Both the position numbers and the translations under genes were made by a program. The notes under the pieces are model-generated. The model made no database searches. It was not told where the DNA came from and worked only from the letters and a program-made list of their open reading frames with translations. This document shows, in pieces, positions 1 through 5,506 of a stretch of 10,811 nt of DNA. Each line of letters starts with the position of its first letter. The stretch's first letter is position 1. Source of the stretch: Spirochaetia bacterium (GTDB lineage: Bacteria > Spirochaetota > Spirochaetia > Treponematales > Treponemataceae); contig CAAGIZ010000158.1 in NCBI GenBank assembly GCA_900770075.1, forward strand, positions 1-10,811, written 5' to 3'.

Positions 1-157
1 ACAAAGCGCAGCGACTCGTGGCTGGAGCGGGGGGGGGCGCAACGAGCACGTAGGTGCGAAGTTTCCAGCGAGGCTTTCCCCTCCTTTTTTATGCTGAGTT
101 TTTTGTTTACGGCGAAGTTTAACTTTCTGTTAAAATGTGCAAAAAAAAGCGTTTTAA
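1..157. other. Left-edge intergenic region, GC-rich then AT-rich
   Basis: No convincing gene was found here. Positions 1 to about 80 are GC-rich and contain a run of nine G residues (29-37). Positions 85-157 are T- and A-rich, with an A8 tract at 141-148 that could act as an upstream promoter element for cheR. A reading frame is open from base 1 to a TGA at 196-198, but its translation has no recognisable features and it runs through the promoter at 158-186. On the minus strand there is a ribosome-binding-site-like AAGGAGGGG with no start codon at a usable distance. The end of an upstream gene cannot be excluded because the window begins here. Confidence 0.6.
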
Positions 158-186
158 TTTACAATTCGTTTTTTCGGGGATATAAT
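158..186 (+). promoter_or_regulatory. Sigma70-type promoter of cheR
   Basis: A -35 box TTTACA (158-163; 5 of 6 consensus bases) is separated by 17 bp from a perfect -10 box TATAAT (181-186). Transcription would normally start about seven bases after the -10 box, at roughly 192-194, and the cheR ATG is at 195. The transcript would therefore have almost no leader. There is no Shine-Dalgarno sequence at the normal distance: the only purine run, GGGGA at 176-180, lies upstream of the expected transcript start. Confidence 0.75.
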
Positions 187-194
187 ATTGGTGT

Positions 195-1010
195 ATGACA
201 GATTTACTTACTGACTCAGAATTTGAGAAATTTCGCAAGGTTATTTATGACAAGAGCGGCATTACGTTTTCGACTACGAACCGTTCTATTCTTGACTCGC
301 GCCTGAAGGAAAAACTGAGGGAAAAAAATCTTCCTTCGGTTCAGGATTATTACAACCTGATTATGTCGGATGAAGGCGAAATGAAAATCATGCTGGATTC
401 TGTTACCACGAATCTGACCCGTTTTTTCAGAAATCAGCCCCATTTTGACGCCCTTGTAAACTATGTTATTCCTCACGTAATCGAAGAAAAGAAGAAAACC
501 GGCGGTAATGTCATAAAAATCTGGAGTGCAGGCTGTTCCACTGGAGAGGAACCTTACACTATCGCTATGATTTTGAAAAATATCCTGCCTCCTCCTTATA
601 CTTTCCAGATTACGGCTTCTGATATTTCGCTGAAGTCCCTTATGGTGGGGCAGCAGGGATTTTATCCTGAGTCCAGGGTGCAGGGAATTCCGCCTGAGTA
701 TCTGTCTAAATACTTTACCAAGACGGAAAACGGCTATCAGGTCAGCAAGGAACTCATTTCTACCATAAAGTTTGACTACCACAACCTTAGGAACGATTCG
801 GGCATGAGGAATCTGGATGTGGTTTTCTGCAGGAACGTTCTGATTTATTTTGACGAGGCTGCTCAAAAGGCCTGCATCGACAGGTTCTGGGACGCTATGG
901 GCAAAAAGTCTTATCTGTTTATAGGTCATTCTGAGTCGCTTTTTGGAATGGACACGAAGTTTGAATTTTTGAAGACGGACTGGGCCTGCCTTTACCAGAA
1001 AAATCTGTAA
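195..1010 (+). CDS. cheR: CheR, chemotaxis receptor methyltransferase
   Basis: S-adenosylmethionine-dependent methyltransferase that methylates glutamate residues on chemoreceptors in the cytoplasm. It opposes CheB and so sets chemotactic adaptation. The protein has 271 residues, close to the usual 270-290 for the family. The N-terminal helical CheR domain covers about residues 5-60 (LTDSEFEKF near the start). The substrate and cofactor region begins with TTNLTRFFR (71-79). The SAM-binding motif is WSAGCSTGEEPYT (110-122), followed by CRNVLIYF (212-219) and GHSESL (244-249), all typical of CheR. The ATG at 195 is chosen because the conserved N-terminal domain begins immediately after it and no in-frame alternative exists before the promoter. 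There is no C-terminal TPR extension and no obvious receptor-pentapeptide tether. cheB follows 151 bp downstream on the same strand. Start usage is odd: the promoter places the transcript start at the ATG. Confidence 0.96.
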   Translation: MTDLLTDSEFEKFRKVIYDKSGITFSTTNRSILDSRLKEKLREKNLPSVQDYYNLIMSDEGEMKIMLDSVTTNLTRFFRNQPHFDALVNYVIPHVIEEKKKTGGNVIKIWSAGCSTGEEPYTIAMILKNILPPPYTFQITASDISLKSLMVGQQGFYPESRVQGIPPEYLSKYFTKTENGYQVSKELISTIKFDYHNLRNDSGMRNLDVVFCRNVLIYFDEAAQKACIDRFWDAMGKKSYLFIGHSESLFGMDTKFEFLKTDWACLYQKNL

Positions 1011-1034
1011 GAAATCCGGCTGGCTTTCTTACAG
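1005..1034 (+). repeat. Perfect 10-bp hairpin overlapping the cheR stop codon
   Basis: CTGTAAGAAA (1005-1014) and TTTCTTACAG (1025-1034) are perfect inverted repeats around a 10-base loop, and the loop can add two C-G pairs. The left arm contains the TAA stop of cheR (1008-1010). No T-run follows, so it is not a classical intrinsic terminator. A role in mRNA 3'-end stability or attenuation between cheR and cheB is possible. Confidence 0.6.
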
Positions 1035-1054
1035 CTGTCTGTCGGACATTATGG

Positions 1055-1078
1055 AGAGGGAACCTCTGAATTTTTTTT
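1055..1078 (+). terminator. Possible weak intrinsic terminator after cheR
   Basis: AGAGG (1055-1059) and CCTCT (1063-1067) form a 5-bp hairpin with a GAA loop. Three bases (GAA) later comes a T8 run (1071-1078). The stem is short. A longer enclosing pair CGGACA/TGTCCG (1043-1048 and 1083-1088) competes with or extends the structure. Partial termination between cheR and cheB is plausible but not certain. Confidence 0.4.
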
Positions 1079-1107
1079 GAGGTGTCCGAAAATAAGTCCT
1101 GTCTGCG

Positions 1108-1132
1108 GCCTGCGTTTTTGAGTTTTGCAGGC
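1108..1132 (+). promoter_or_regulatory. Small hairpin in the cheB leader
   Basis: GCCTGC (1108-1113) and GCAGGC (1127-1132) can pair around a 13-base loop. The element sits 29 bp before the cheB start, just upstream of its ribosome-binding site GGGAGA (1149-1154). No convincing separate promoter for cheB was found in this spacer, so cheB may rely on read-through from cheR. Confidence 0.3.
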
Positions 1133-1161
1133 TGGCGGCTGAATTTACGGGAGATTTAAAA

Positions 1162-2367
1162 ATGGATGACATTTCGGTTTTAGTTTGTGATGATTCTGCC
1201 TTGATGCGAAATGTTATTTCCAGGGTGATTGACAGCACTCCGGGAATGAAGGTTGTGGAAAAGGCCATGAACGGTCAGTTCCTTATAAATAAACTTGAAT
1301 TTACTAAGCCGGACGTAATCATCCTTGATATTGAAATGCCGGTTATGAACGGTATTGAATTTTTGCGCTATCGTAAAACTCACGGACCTGACATTCCTGT
1401 TATTATTTTGTCTTCGATTGCGGAAAAGGGTGCTTCCGTAACCATGGAAGCGCTGGAATTGGGTGCCAGTGACTTTATAACAAAACCTAATGGTTCTGTT
1501 TCCGTGGATATAAATTCTGTGGCGGAGCGCCTGATTGAGATGATTGCTTCTTATGGCGGGGCGCAGGCCAGAATTAACGGAAAAAATGTTTACAGTGCCG
1601 ATTTTTACATCCGGCTTAACTCTGAAAGGGCCATTGAGCGCAAGTTGCACGAGGCTTTGGGGGATAAGGCAAAGGATGTTTCTGCTTCTTTGCAAAAGCC
1701 TGCAGTTCTTCCGAAGGTGATGGAAAGACCTTCTTCTCAGGAGCAGAAGAAGGTGGTTGCCATAACTCCGCTCCATGCACCGGGAAAGATTAAAATTATT
1801 GCCATCGGCATTTCTACCGGAGGTCCTAACGCGCTGCGGGAAGTTTTTGCAAACATCGATCCTGATGTAAGGCAGCCGATTTTAATCGTACAGCACATGC
1901 CGGCCGGTTTTACAAAGGAGTTTGCTGCAAGTCTTGACAGAATCTGTCCTTTGAGCGTAAAGGAAGCGGAAGACCGGGATATTCTTGAAGAAGGGCATGT
2001 TTACATTGCTCCCGGGGATTACCATATTGTAGTTGAGAGTGCCGGGCTTGGAAAGTATCAGATCCGAACGAACCAGCTGCCGCAGCGAAACGGGCACAGG
2101 CCTTCTGCGGACGTTATGTTTGAATCTGTCGGAAAGGTCTTCGGAAATAATGCCCTGGGCGTAATAATGACCGGTATGGGAAAGGACGGGGCTGTTGAAC
2201 TTGCAGAGATGAGGAAGCAGGGGGCCTGGACTTTGGGGCAGGACGAAAAATCTGCCATTGTTTACGGTATGCCGCGGGTTGCCTGGGAACTGGGAGCCGT
2301 TCAAAAGCAGGTGAGTCTTGAACAGATGGCCAATGAGATAAGCACCTTGGCAAAGGCAAATCGCTAG
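1162..2367 (+). CDS. cheB: CheB, receptor methylesterase/glutamine deamidase
   Basis: Response-regulator enzyme that removes methyl groups from chemoreceptor glutamates (and deamidates glutamines) once phosphorylated by CheA, giving adaptation. Receiver domain, residues 4-125: acidic D10-D11, phospho-acceptor D56 in VIILDIEMPVMNG, S84, and K108 in TKP. A long linker (about 130-208) leads to the CheB catalytic domain (about 210-398). The catalytic triad is visible as S218 (IGISTGGPN), H245 (IVQHMPAGFT) and D342 (MTGMGKDGA). Its 401 residues exceed the roughly 350 of enterobacterial CheB, the excess lying in the linker. The start is supported by the Shine-Dalgarno GGGAGA at 1149-1154, seven bases before the ATG. 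It lies 151 bp behind cheR, the usual functional pair. The last codons and the stop (LAKANR, TAG) are inside the first copy of a 38-bp tandem repeat. Confidence 0.97.
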   Translation: MDDISVLVCDDSALMRNVISRVIDSTPGMKVVEKAMNGQFLINKLEFTKPDVIILDIEMPVMNGIEFLRYRKTHGPDIPVIILSSIAEKGASVTMEALELGASDFITKPNGSVSVDINSVAERLIEMIASYGGAQARINGKNVYSADFYIRLNSERAIERKLHEALGDKAKDVSASLQKPAVLPKVMERPSSQEQKKVVAITPLHAPGKIKIIAIGISTGGPNALREVFANIDPDVRQPILIVQHMPAGFTKEFAASLDRICPLSVKEAEDRDILEEGHVYIAPGDYHIVVESAGLGKYQIRTNQLPQRNGHRPSADVMFESVGKVFGNNALGVIMTGMGKDGAVELAEMRKQGAWTLGQDEKSAIVYGMPRVAWELGAVQKQVSLEQMANEISTLAKANR

Positions 2368-2462
2368 TCGGAAAGTTGCCTTTGCTGGCAAAGGCAAACC
2401 GCTAGTCGAAAAGTTGCCTTTGCCGACAAAGGAAAAACGCTAGTCGAAAAGCTGGTGCTGCC
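2349..2462 (+). repeat. 38-bp tandem repeat, three copies, capping cheB
   Basis: Three consecutive 38-bp units: 2349-2386, 2387-2424 and 2425-2462. Units 1 and 2 differ at only three positions; unit 3 diverges in its second half. Each unit carries CGCTAG, which in unit 1 provides the last codon and stop of cheB. The junction of units 1 and 2 forms a perfect 10-bp hairpin, TTGCCTTTGC (2376-2385) with GCAAAGGCAA (2388-2397), around a two-base centre. The junction of units 2 and 3 keeps a 6-bp version (2417-2422 with 2427-2432, loop CCGA). The array lies between the convergent cheB and RseC-family genes. Confidence 0.85.
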
Positions 2463-2472
2463 GGATTTTTTT
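2447..2472 (+). terminator. Possible intrinsic terminator of the cheR-cheB unit
   Basis: After the 38-bp repeats, CTGG (2452-2455) can pair with CCGG (2461-2464) around a five-base loop. It is flanked by AAAA upstream and a T7 run (2466-2472) that can lengthen the stem. The core stem is short, so this is a tentative call. Confidence 0.35.
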
Positions 2473-2504
2473 GAAGGGCTTGTCGGAGAAATCTTTTCCG
2501 GCAG
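2458..2504. repeat. 8-bp inverted repeat between convergent genes
   Basis: CTGCCGGA (2458-2465) and TCCGGCAG (2497-2504) are perfect inverted repeats with a 31-base interior. They end three bases before the stop of the minus-strand RseC-family gene. The structure could form in transcripts from either side and may separate the two convergent operons, but a T-run at the correct place is missing for the minus strand. Confidence 0.4.
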
Positions 2505-2507
2505 GCC

Positions 2508-2942
2508 TTAAATTTTTTGTTTTATTATGGGTGCCAGCGGGATAAAGTCTCCCCGGCTGAAGGCGAAAACTGCTGCTTCTGCCAGCATAAATCCTAAAAA
2601 ACCTGTTAAAAATCTTATGGTCTCGGAAAAATGGATGGTAGCGGGCAAGTTTAGGGCTGTGAAGATTTTTGGTGAAAAGACCAGTGCCAGAGCACAGACG
2701 ATTATCGGAAAAAAGAGGGCGCATATTCCCTGAAGAACCCGAACCGGTGTTTTTTGTGCGATTTTGACGATGTTTCCTTCCTTGAGGTCAAATCCGTTTA
2801 TGTTAAGTGCAGTAAAGGTTTTTGAACTGCGCCTGCAAACTTTTATGGAAGGACAGTTTACACAGGCCGAAGAATAGACTGAGGCGAGGGTTATCTTTTG
2901 GCTGTCGTGGCTTACAGAAAGCACTCTGGCAAAACTAAGCAT
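2508..2942 (-). CDS. RseC/MucC-family membrane protein (SoxR-reducing system type)
   Basis: Small inner-membrane protein of 144 residues resembling the RseC/MucC family (about 150-160 residues), members of which work with Rnf/Rsx electron-transport complexes and, in enterobacteria, with SoxR reduction and sigma-E control. What is visible: an N-terminal cytoplasmic part with cysteines C27, C30 and C36 in a CxxCx5C arrangement (SACVNCPSIKVC), the same spacing as in E. coli RseC; then two hydrophobic segments at about 68-92 and 109-128 and a short basic C-terminus. It starts inside the end of the upstream TPR gene (8-bp overlap) without a clear Shine-Dalgarno, suggesting translational coupling. 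It is the last gene of the polyprenyl synthase-TPR operon. By analogy it could serve a Rnf complex, but no rnf gene lies in this window. The family call is good; the precise role is inference. Confidence 0.8.
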   Translation of the reverse strand: MLSFARVLSVSHDSQKITLASVYSSACVNCPSIKVCRRSSKTFTALNINGFDLKEGNIVKIAQKTPVRVLQGICALFFPIIVCALALVFSPKIFTALNLPATIHFSETIRFLTGFLGFMLAEAAVFAFSRGDFIPLAPIIKQKI

Positions 2943-3480
2943 CTGGCTGTCCGAAGTTTTTTATGTTTTTTAACTGGCTGTCGCAGGTTTCGTAGCCTGT
3001 TTTGTTGCCGGTTTCTCCGTAGGTGTCCCGCAGGTTGTAGAGGGCGTCGTAATAGTACGGGTCTATGCTGACTGCCTGCTCGAAGGCTTCTGCGGCATTT
3101 TCGTATTTTTCCAGATTGAAGTAGATTACTCCCAGGGTGTTCCACAGGCGGGAATTGCAGTTGTTTTTGTCCAGTCCTTCATGGCAAAAATCCAGTGCTT
3201 CTTCTGTAAGCCCGAGGTTGTAGTCTATGAGGGCAAGCATTTCGATTACGTGGTCATCGTCGTTTTCGATGGAATAGGCTTTGTCCAGTGCTTCCTTTGC
3301 ATGGAGAAGGTCGCCTGTATCCCTGTAGGTTACCCCCAGATTGTACCAGAGACGGTAGTTGTCTTTTTCCAGGGTGAGTGCCCTTTGAAAACATGCTATG
3401 GCTTCCCTGTACTCGCCGTTTGCTGCAAGTTTTAGAGCCTGAGAATTGAGCTGTCTTACGCTTTCTTTTGTGGACGGCAT
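2935..3480 (-). CDS. TPR-repeat protein
   Basis: Soluble protein of 181 residues made almost entirely of tetratricopeptide repeats, helical scaffolds that bind other proteins. Four repeats are readable at about 8-41, 42-75, 77-108 and 110-143, each with the A/G and aromatic positions typical of TPRs (for example LWYNLGVTYRDTGD and LWNTLGVIYFNLEKYENAA). A degenerate fifth covers about 144-177. There is no signal peptide, lipobox or membrane segment, so it is probably cytoplasmic. The start at 3480 is supported by GGAG (3490-3487 on the minus strand) six bases upstream. It is the middle gene of an operon: 14 bp after the polyprenyl synthase stop and overlapping the RseC-family gene by 8 bp. The partner and function cannot be deduced from sequence. 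Confidence 0.9.
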   Translation of the reverse strand: MPSTKESVRQLNSQALKLAANGEYREAIACFQRALTLEKDNYRLWYNLGVTYRDTGDLLHAKEALDKAYSIENDDDHVIEMLALIDYNLGLTEEALDFCHEGLDKNNCNSRLWNTLGVIYFNLEKYENAAEAFEQAVSIDPYYYDALYNLRDTYGETGNKTGYETCDSQLKNIKNFGQPDA

Positions 3481-3494
3481 TTTTGACTCCAGGG

Positions 3495-4550
3495 TTAGTG
3501 CATTGAATTGAAAAGCTCTTCAATTAAAGTGGAGCCTGGTGTTTTTGTTCCGTAAAGCAGGGCCAGTTCCTGACTTTTTTGGCTGACCATGGCCGTTCCT
3601 TTTTTTGAGGCTTCTTCTACGGCTCCGCTTTCCGTAAGAATGGAGATTGCCTGTTCCACGGCACTGCTTTCGATGCCTTCGGATTTTGCCCGGTTAAAGC
3701 AGTCTGCAAGGACTTTTTTGTCAGAAGGATTTTTCTGCAGGTGAAGGAGCACTGGAAGGGATTTTTTGCCTTCTACAATGTCGTCACCGCGCTTTTTTCC
3801 GGGATTCCCGGTGGTCAGGTTTTTTACATCGTCGATTATCTGGAAGGCTACGCCTATGTCCTGAGCGATGAGACCTGCGGCTTCTGCTTCTGACGGACTT
3901 CCTCCTCCTGCCAGAATGCCCAGCTTTACTGCCAGCCGTGCCAGAGTGCCTGTCTTGTTGCGGACCATTGCCGTGTATTCGTCAATGGACGGTATTAAGT
4001 CAGGATTTCTGTGCCATTTTATGTCCATTGCCTGCCCGAGATGCAAAAGCCTGAGTTCTTGAAGGAAAAGTTCATAAAAGCGGACTTTTTCTTCTGCCGA
4101 GAGTGATAAATTCTGTATGGAAGCGGCTGCCTGAAAGTAGAGCCAGCTTGCGGCGTTTATGGCAACATCTAGTCCGAAGGTGATGTGGGCGCAGGGTTTT
4201 CCCCGGCGGGTGTCGGCTCCGTCTTCTATGTCGTCATGGATAAGGCTTGCGGTGTGGGCAAATTCAACCAGCGGGGTAAGGCTGTAAGCCTTGTTAAGGT
4301 CAGCCGGTGTTTTTTTTGCCTGGGAGGTCATCTCTGCGCAGAGAACTAAAAGCAGCGGGCGCCATCTTTTGCCACCGAGAGAAACAAGTTGGGTGCAGGG
4401 GTCAGTAAGCACGGAAAGGTGTTCCCGGTTTATGCAGGAATCAGTTTTTCCGAAGGAGTAATCTTTCCAGCTGTCCGTTATTTCTTTTGGAAGAACGTTT
4501 TTGAGAAAAAGTTCAATCTTGTCTAAGCGAGAGATAAATTCTGAATTCAT
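3495..4550 (-). CDS. Polyprenyl (isoprenyl) diphosphate synthase
   Basis: Trans-prenyltransferase that condenses isopentenyl diphosphate onto an allylic diphosphate to make a polyprenyl diphosphate. Counting from the ATG at 4550 (351 residues): GGKRWRP at 59-65 binds isopentenyl diphosphate; the first aspartate-rich motif is DDIED at 106-110, followed by RRG at 115-117; the second is DDVKN at 240-244, then GKKSLP from 261. Residues four and five before the first motif are Ser and Ala, not aromatic, which in this family suggests a product longer than C15. The frame stays open to an ATG at 4625. The 4550 start is preferred because a TATAAT box lies just upstream and the extra 25 residues look unstructured and would be encoded by the promoter. 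It is the first gene of an operon with the TPR and RseC-family genes. The second motif ends in Asn rather than the usual Asp. Confidence 0.92.
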   Translation of the reverse strand: MNSEFISRLDKIELFLKNVLPKEITDSWKDYSFGKTDSCINREHLSVLTDPCTQLVSLGGKRWRPLLLVLCAEMTSQAKKTPADLNKAYSLTPLVEFAHTASLIHDDIEDGADTRRGKPCAHITFGLDVAINAASWLYFQAAASIQNLSLSAEEKVRFYELFLQELRLLHLGQAMDIKWHRNPDLIPSIDEYTAMVRNKTGTLARLAVKLGILAGGGSPSEAEAAGLIAQDIGVAFQIIDDVKNLTTGNPGKKRGDDIVEGKKSLPVLLHLQKNPSDKKVLADCFNRAKSEGIESSAVEQAISILTESGAVEEASKKGTAMVSQKSQELALLYGTKTPGSTLIEELFNSMH

Positions 4551-4586
4551 AGGTCTATTATAACCCGAAAATGATGTTTTGGGAAA
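4551..4586 (-). promoter_or_regulatory. Promoter of the polyprenyl synthase operon
   Basis: On the minus strand a perfect -10 box TATAAT occupies 4562-4557, and the ATG at 4550 follows after only six bases. The -35 region is weak: TTTCCC at 4586-4581 with an 18-bp spacer matches three of six bases. The predicted transcript start falls at or next to the A of the ATG, so the mRNA would be leaderless. No Shine-Dalgarno sequence is present. This site decides the start codon of the synthase. Confidence 0.55.
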
Positions 4587-4625
4587 CTGTAACGGCCCGG
4601 TTGTTGGTTTTGCGGAACTAGACAT

Positions 4626-4855
4626 TCAGTCTTTCAGATGGTGTTGAGTAAAGAATTGACGGGGATGGGCGTAAACGCCCGCCCGCTGCTAGTTTGTGTG
4701 CTGTTGCGTAAAGGATTGGAAGGGCGGGCTTGCCCGTTGCGCAGCAATGAAGGCGCGGCAGACGCCGGAACCCTGGAAAGCCTGACGGCGGCGGTTTTCA
4801 AAACCGCCGGCGGTACGCCCTGTTCTCTGTGAAAAATCTTATGCACCAGGGCACC
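4626..4855. other. GC-rich, hairpin-dense intergenic block
   Basis: This divergent spacer holds no convincing gene. Short open frames on both strands lack a ribosome-binding site, and their translations look like low-complexity GC-rich sequence. The block contains several small inverted repeats: GGGCG/CGCCC (4667-4671 and 4676-4680), CGGGC/GCCCG (4725-4729 and 4732-4736), GGCG/CGCC (4752-4755 and 4763-4766), GGCG/CGCC (4809-4812 and 4816-4819), and the 10-bp palindrome at 4789-4809. Composition contrasts with the AT-rich promoters on either side. It resembles a dispersed intergenic repeat element, which cannot be confirmed from one window. Confidence 0.55.
4789..4809. repeat. 10-bp near-perfect palindrome
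   Basis: The arms CGGCGGTTTT (4789-4798) and AAAACCGCCG (4800-4809) are perfect inverted repeats around a single central C. The shape fits either a tight RNA hairpin or a DNA operator for a dimeric regulator, and it lies about 50 bp upstream of the rlmE promoter. Confidence 0.7.
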
Positions 4856-4884
4856 TCGAAAAAAGTTAAAAAAACTGGTAAAAT
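4856..4884 (+). promoter_or_regulatory. Probable promoter of rlmE
   Basis: TCGAAA (4856-4861; 4 of 6 matches to the -35 consensus) is 17 bp from TAAAAT (4879-4884; 5 of 6), which is preceded by an extended -10 TGG (4876-4878). A transcript starting near 4891 would have a leader of only about ten bases before the ATG at 4901, without a Shine-Dalgarno sequence. Confidence 0.5.
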
Positions 4885-4900
4885 CTGCCGATTAGTAATT

Positions 4901-5506
4901 ATGGCTTCTAACAGTTATGAAAAACCGGATTTTTGGTCGCAGAAGGCTTTTTCGGAAGGTTATCCTGCGCGTTCCGTGTATAAATTAAAGGAAATTGACG
5001 AAAAGTTTCATATTCTCAAAAAAAGCAGTACGGTTTTGGATTTGGGGGCTGCTCCCGGCAGCTGGACTGTTTTTTTGCTCCGTAATTTGAGTGCGGAGGG
5101 CAAGGTTGTTTCCTGTGATTTGAATCCTCTTTCTAAGGACGTTAAGGGGGACAATCTGGTTTTTATTCAGGGGGACTTGACGGATAATGCTGTCAGGGAG
5201 TCCATTAAAAATGAGGGGCCTTTTGATCTTGTTGTGTGTGATGCGGCTCCTAAGACTACGGGGAACAGAATTGTAGACACTGCCCGCTCTCAGGGGCTGG
5301 TTAAGATGGCCATTTATTATGCCCAGACCATGCTTAAAAAAGGAGGCTGTTTTGCCGTGAAGGTTTTTCAGAACGGAGACCAGCAGGGGCTTTTGAAGAT
5401 GATGCGTGAAATTTTTGTGACGGCCAAGGGGTTTAAGCCTGTTGCCTGCCGTGCTGAAAGTTTTGAAACCTACTTGATTGGAATTGACAAAAAAAATGAT
5501 ATTTAA
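4901..5506 (+). CDS. rlmE: RlmE (FtsJ/RrmJ), 23S rRNA 2'-O-methyltransferase
   Basis: SAM-dependent enzyme that, in E. coli, methylates the 2'-hydroxyl of U2552 in the A-loop of 23S rRNA and promotes 50S maturation. The protein is 201 residues from the ATG at 4901, against about 209 in E. coli. The K-D-K-E catalytic set is complete: K28 (RSVYKLKEI), D114 (VCDAAP), K154 (AVKVFQ) and E189 (ESFETYL). Their spacing is the same as K38, D124, K164 and E199 of E. coli RlmE as I recall that sequence. The SAM motif is LDLGAAPGSW (46-55). The frame extends upstream to an ATG at 4829, but those 24 residues run through the probable promoter and are not part of the family fold, so 4901 is preferred. The next gene starts at or just past its stop. 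Confidence 0.94.
   Translation: MASNSYEKPDFWSQKAFSEGYPARSVYKLKEIDEKFHILKKSSTVLDLGAAPGSWTVFLLRNLSAEGKVVSCDLNPLSKDVKGDNLVFIQGDLTDNAVRESIKNEGPFDLVVCDAAPKTTGNRIVDTARSQGLVKMAIYYAQTMLKKGGCFAVKVFQNGDQQGLLKMMREIFVTAKGFKPVACRAESFETYLIGIDKKNDI

Noticed and set aside
1..198. Open frame from the left edge ending in a TGA that overlaps the cheR ATG
   Set aside because: The translation has no recognisable features, shifts abruptly from Arg/Ser-rich to Phe/Lys-rich, and runs through a near-consensus promoter. The ATGA overlap with cheR is probably chance.
2349..2462. CRISPR array reading of the 38-bp repeats
   Set aside because: The units are directly adjacent with no spacers, and only three copies exist.
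4551..4625. N-terminal extension of the polyprenyl synthase from the ATG at 4625
   Set aside because: The added 25 residues are low-complexity, lack an upstream ribosome-binding site, and would be encoded by the TATAAT promoter region.
4638..4846. Small GC-rich open frames on both strands of the polyprenyl synthase-rlmE spacer
   Set aside because: They have no ribosome-binding site, overlap each other on opposite strands, and consist of hairpin-rich sequence.
4829..4900. Upstream start for rlmE at 4829
   Set aside because: The extra residues would be encoded across the probable promoter, and the conserved RlmE fold begins after the ATG at 4901.
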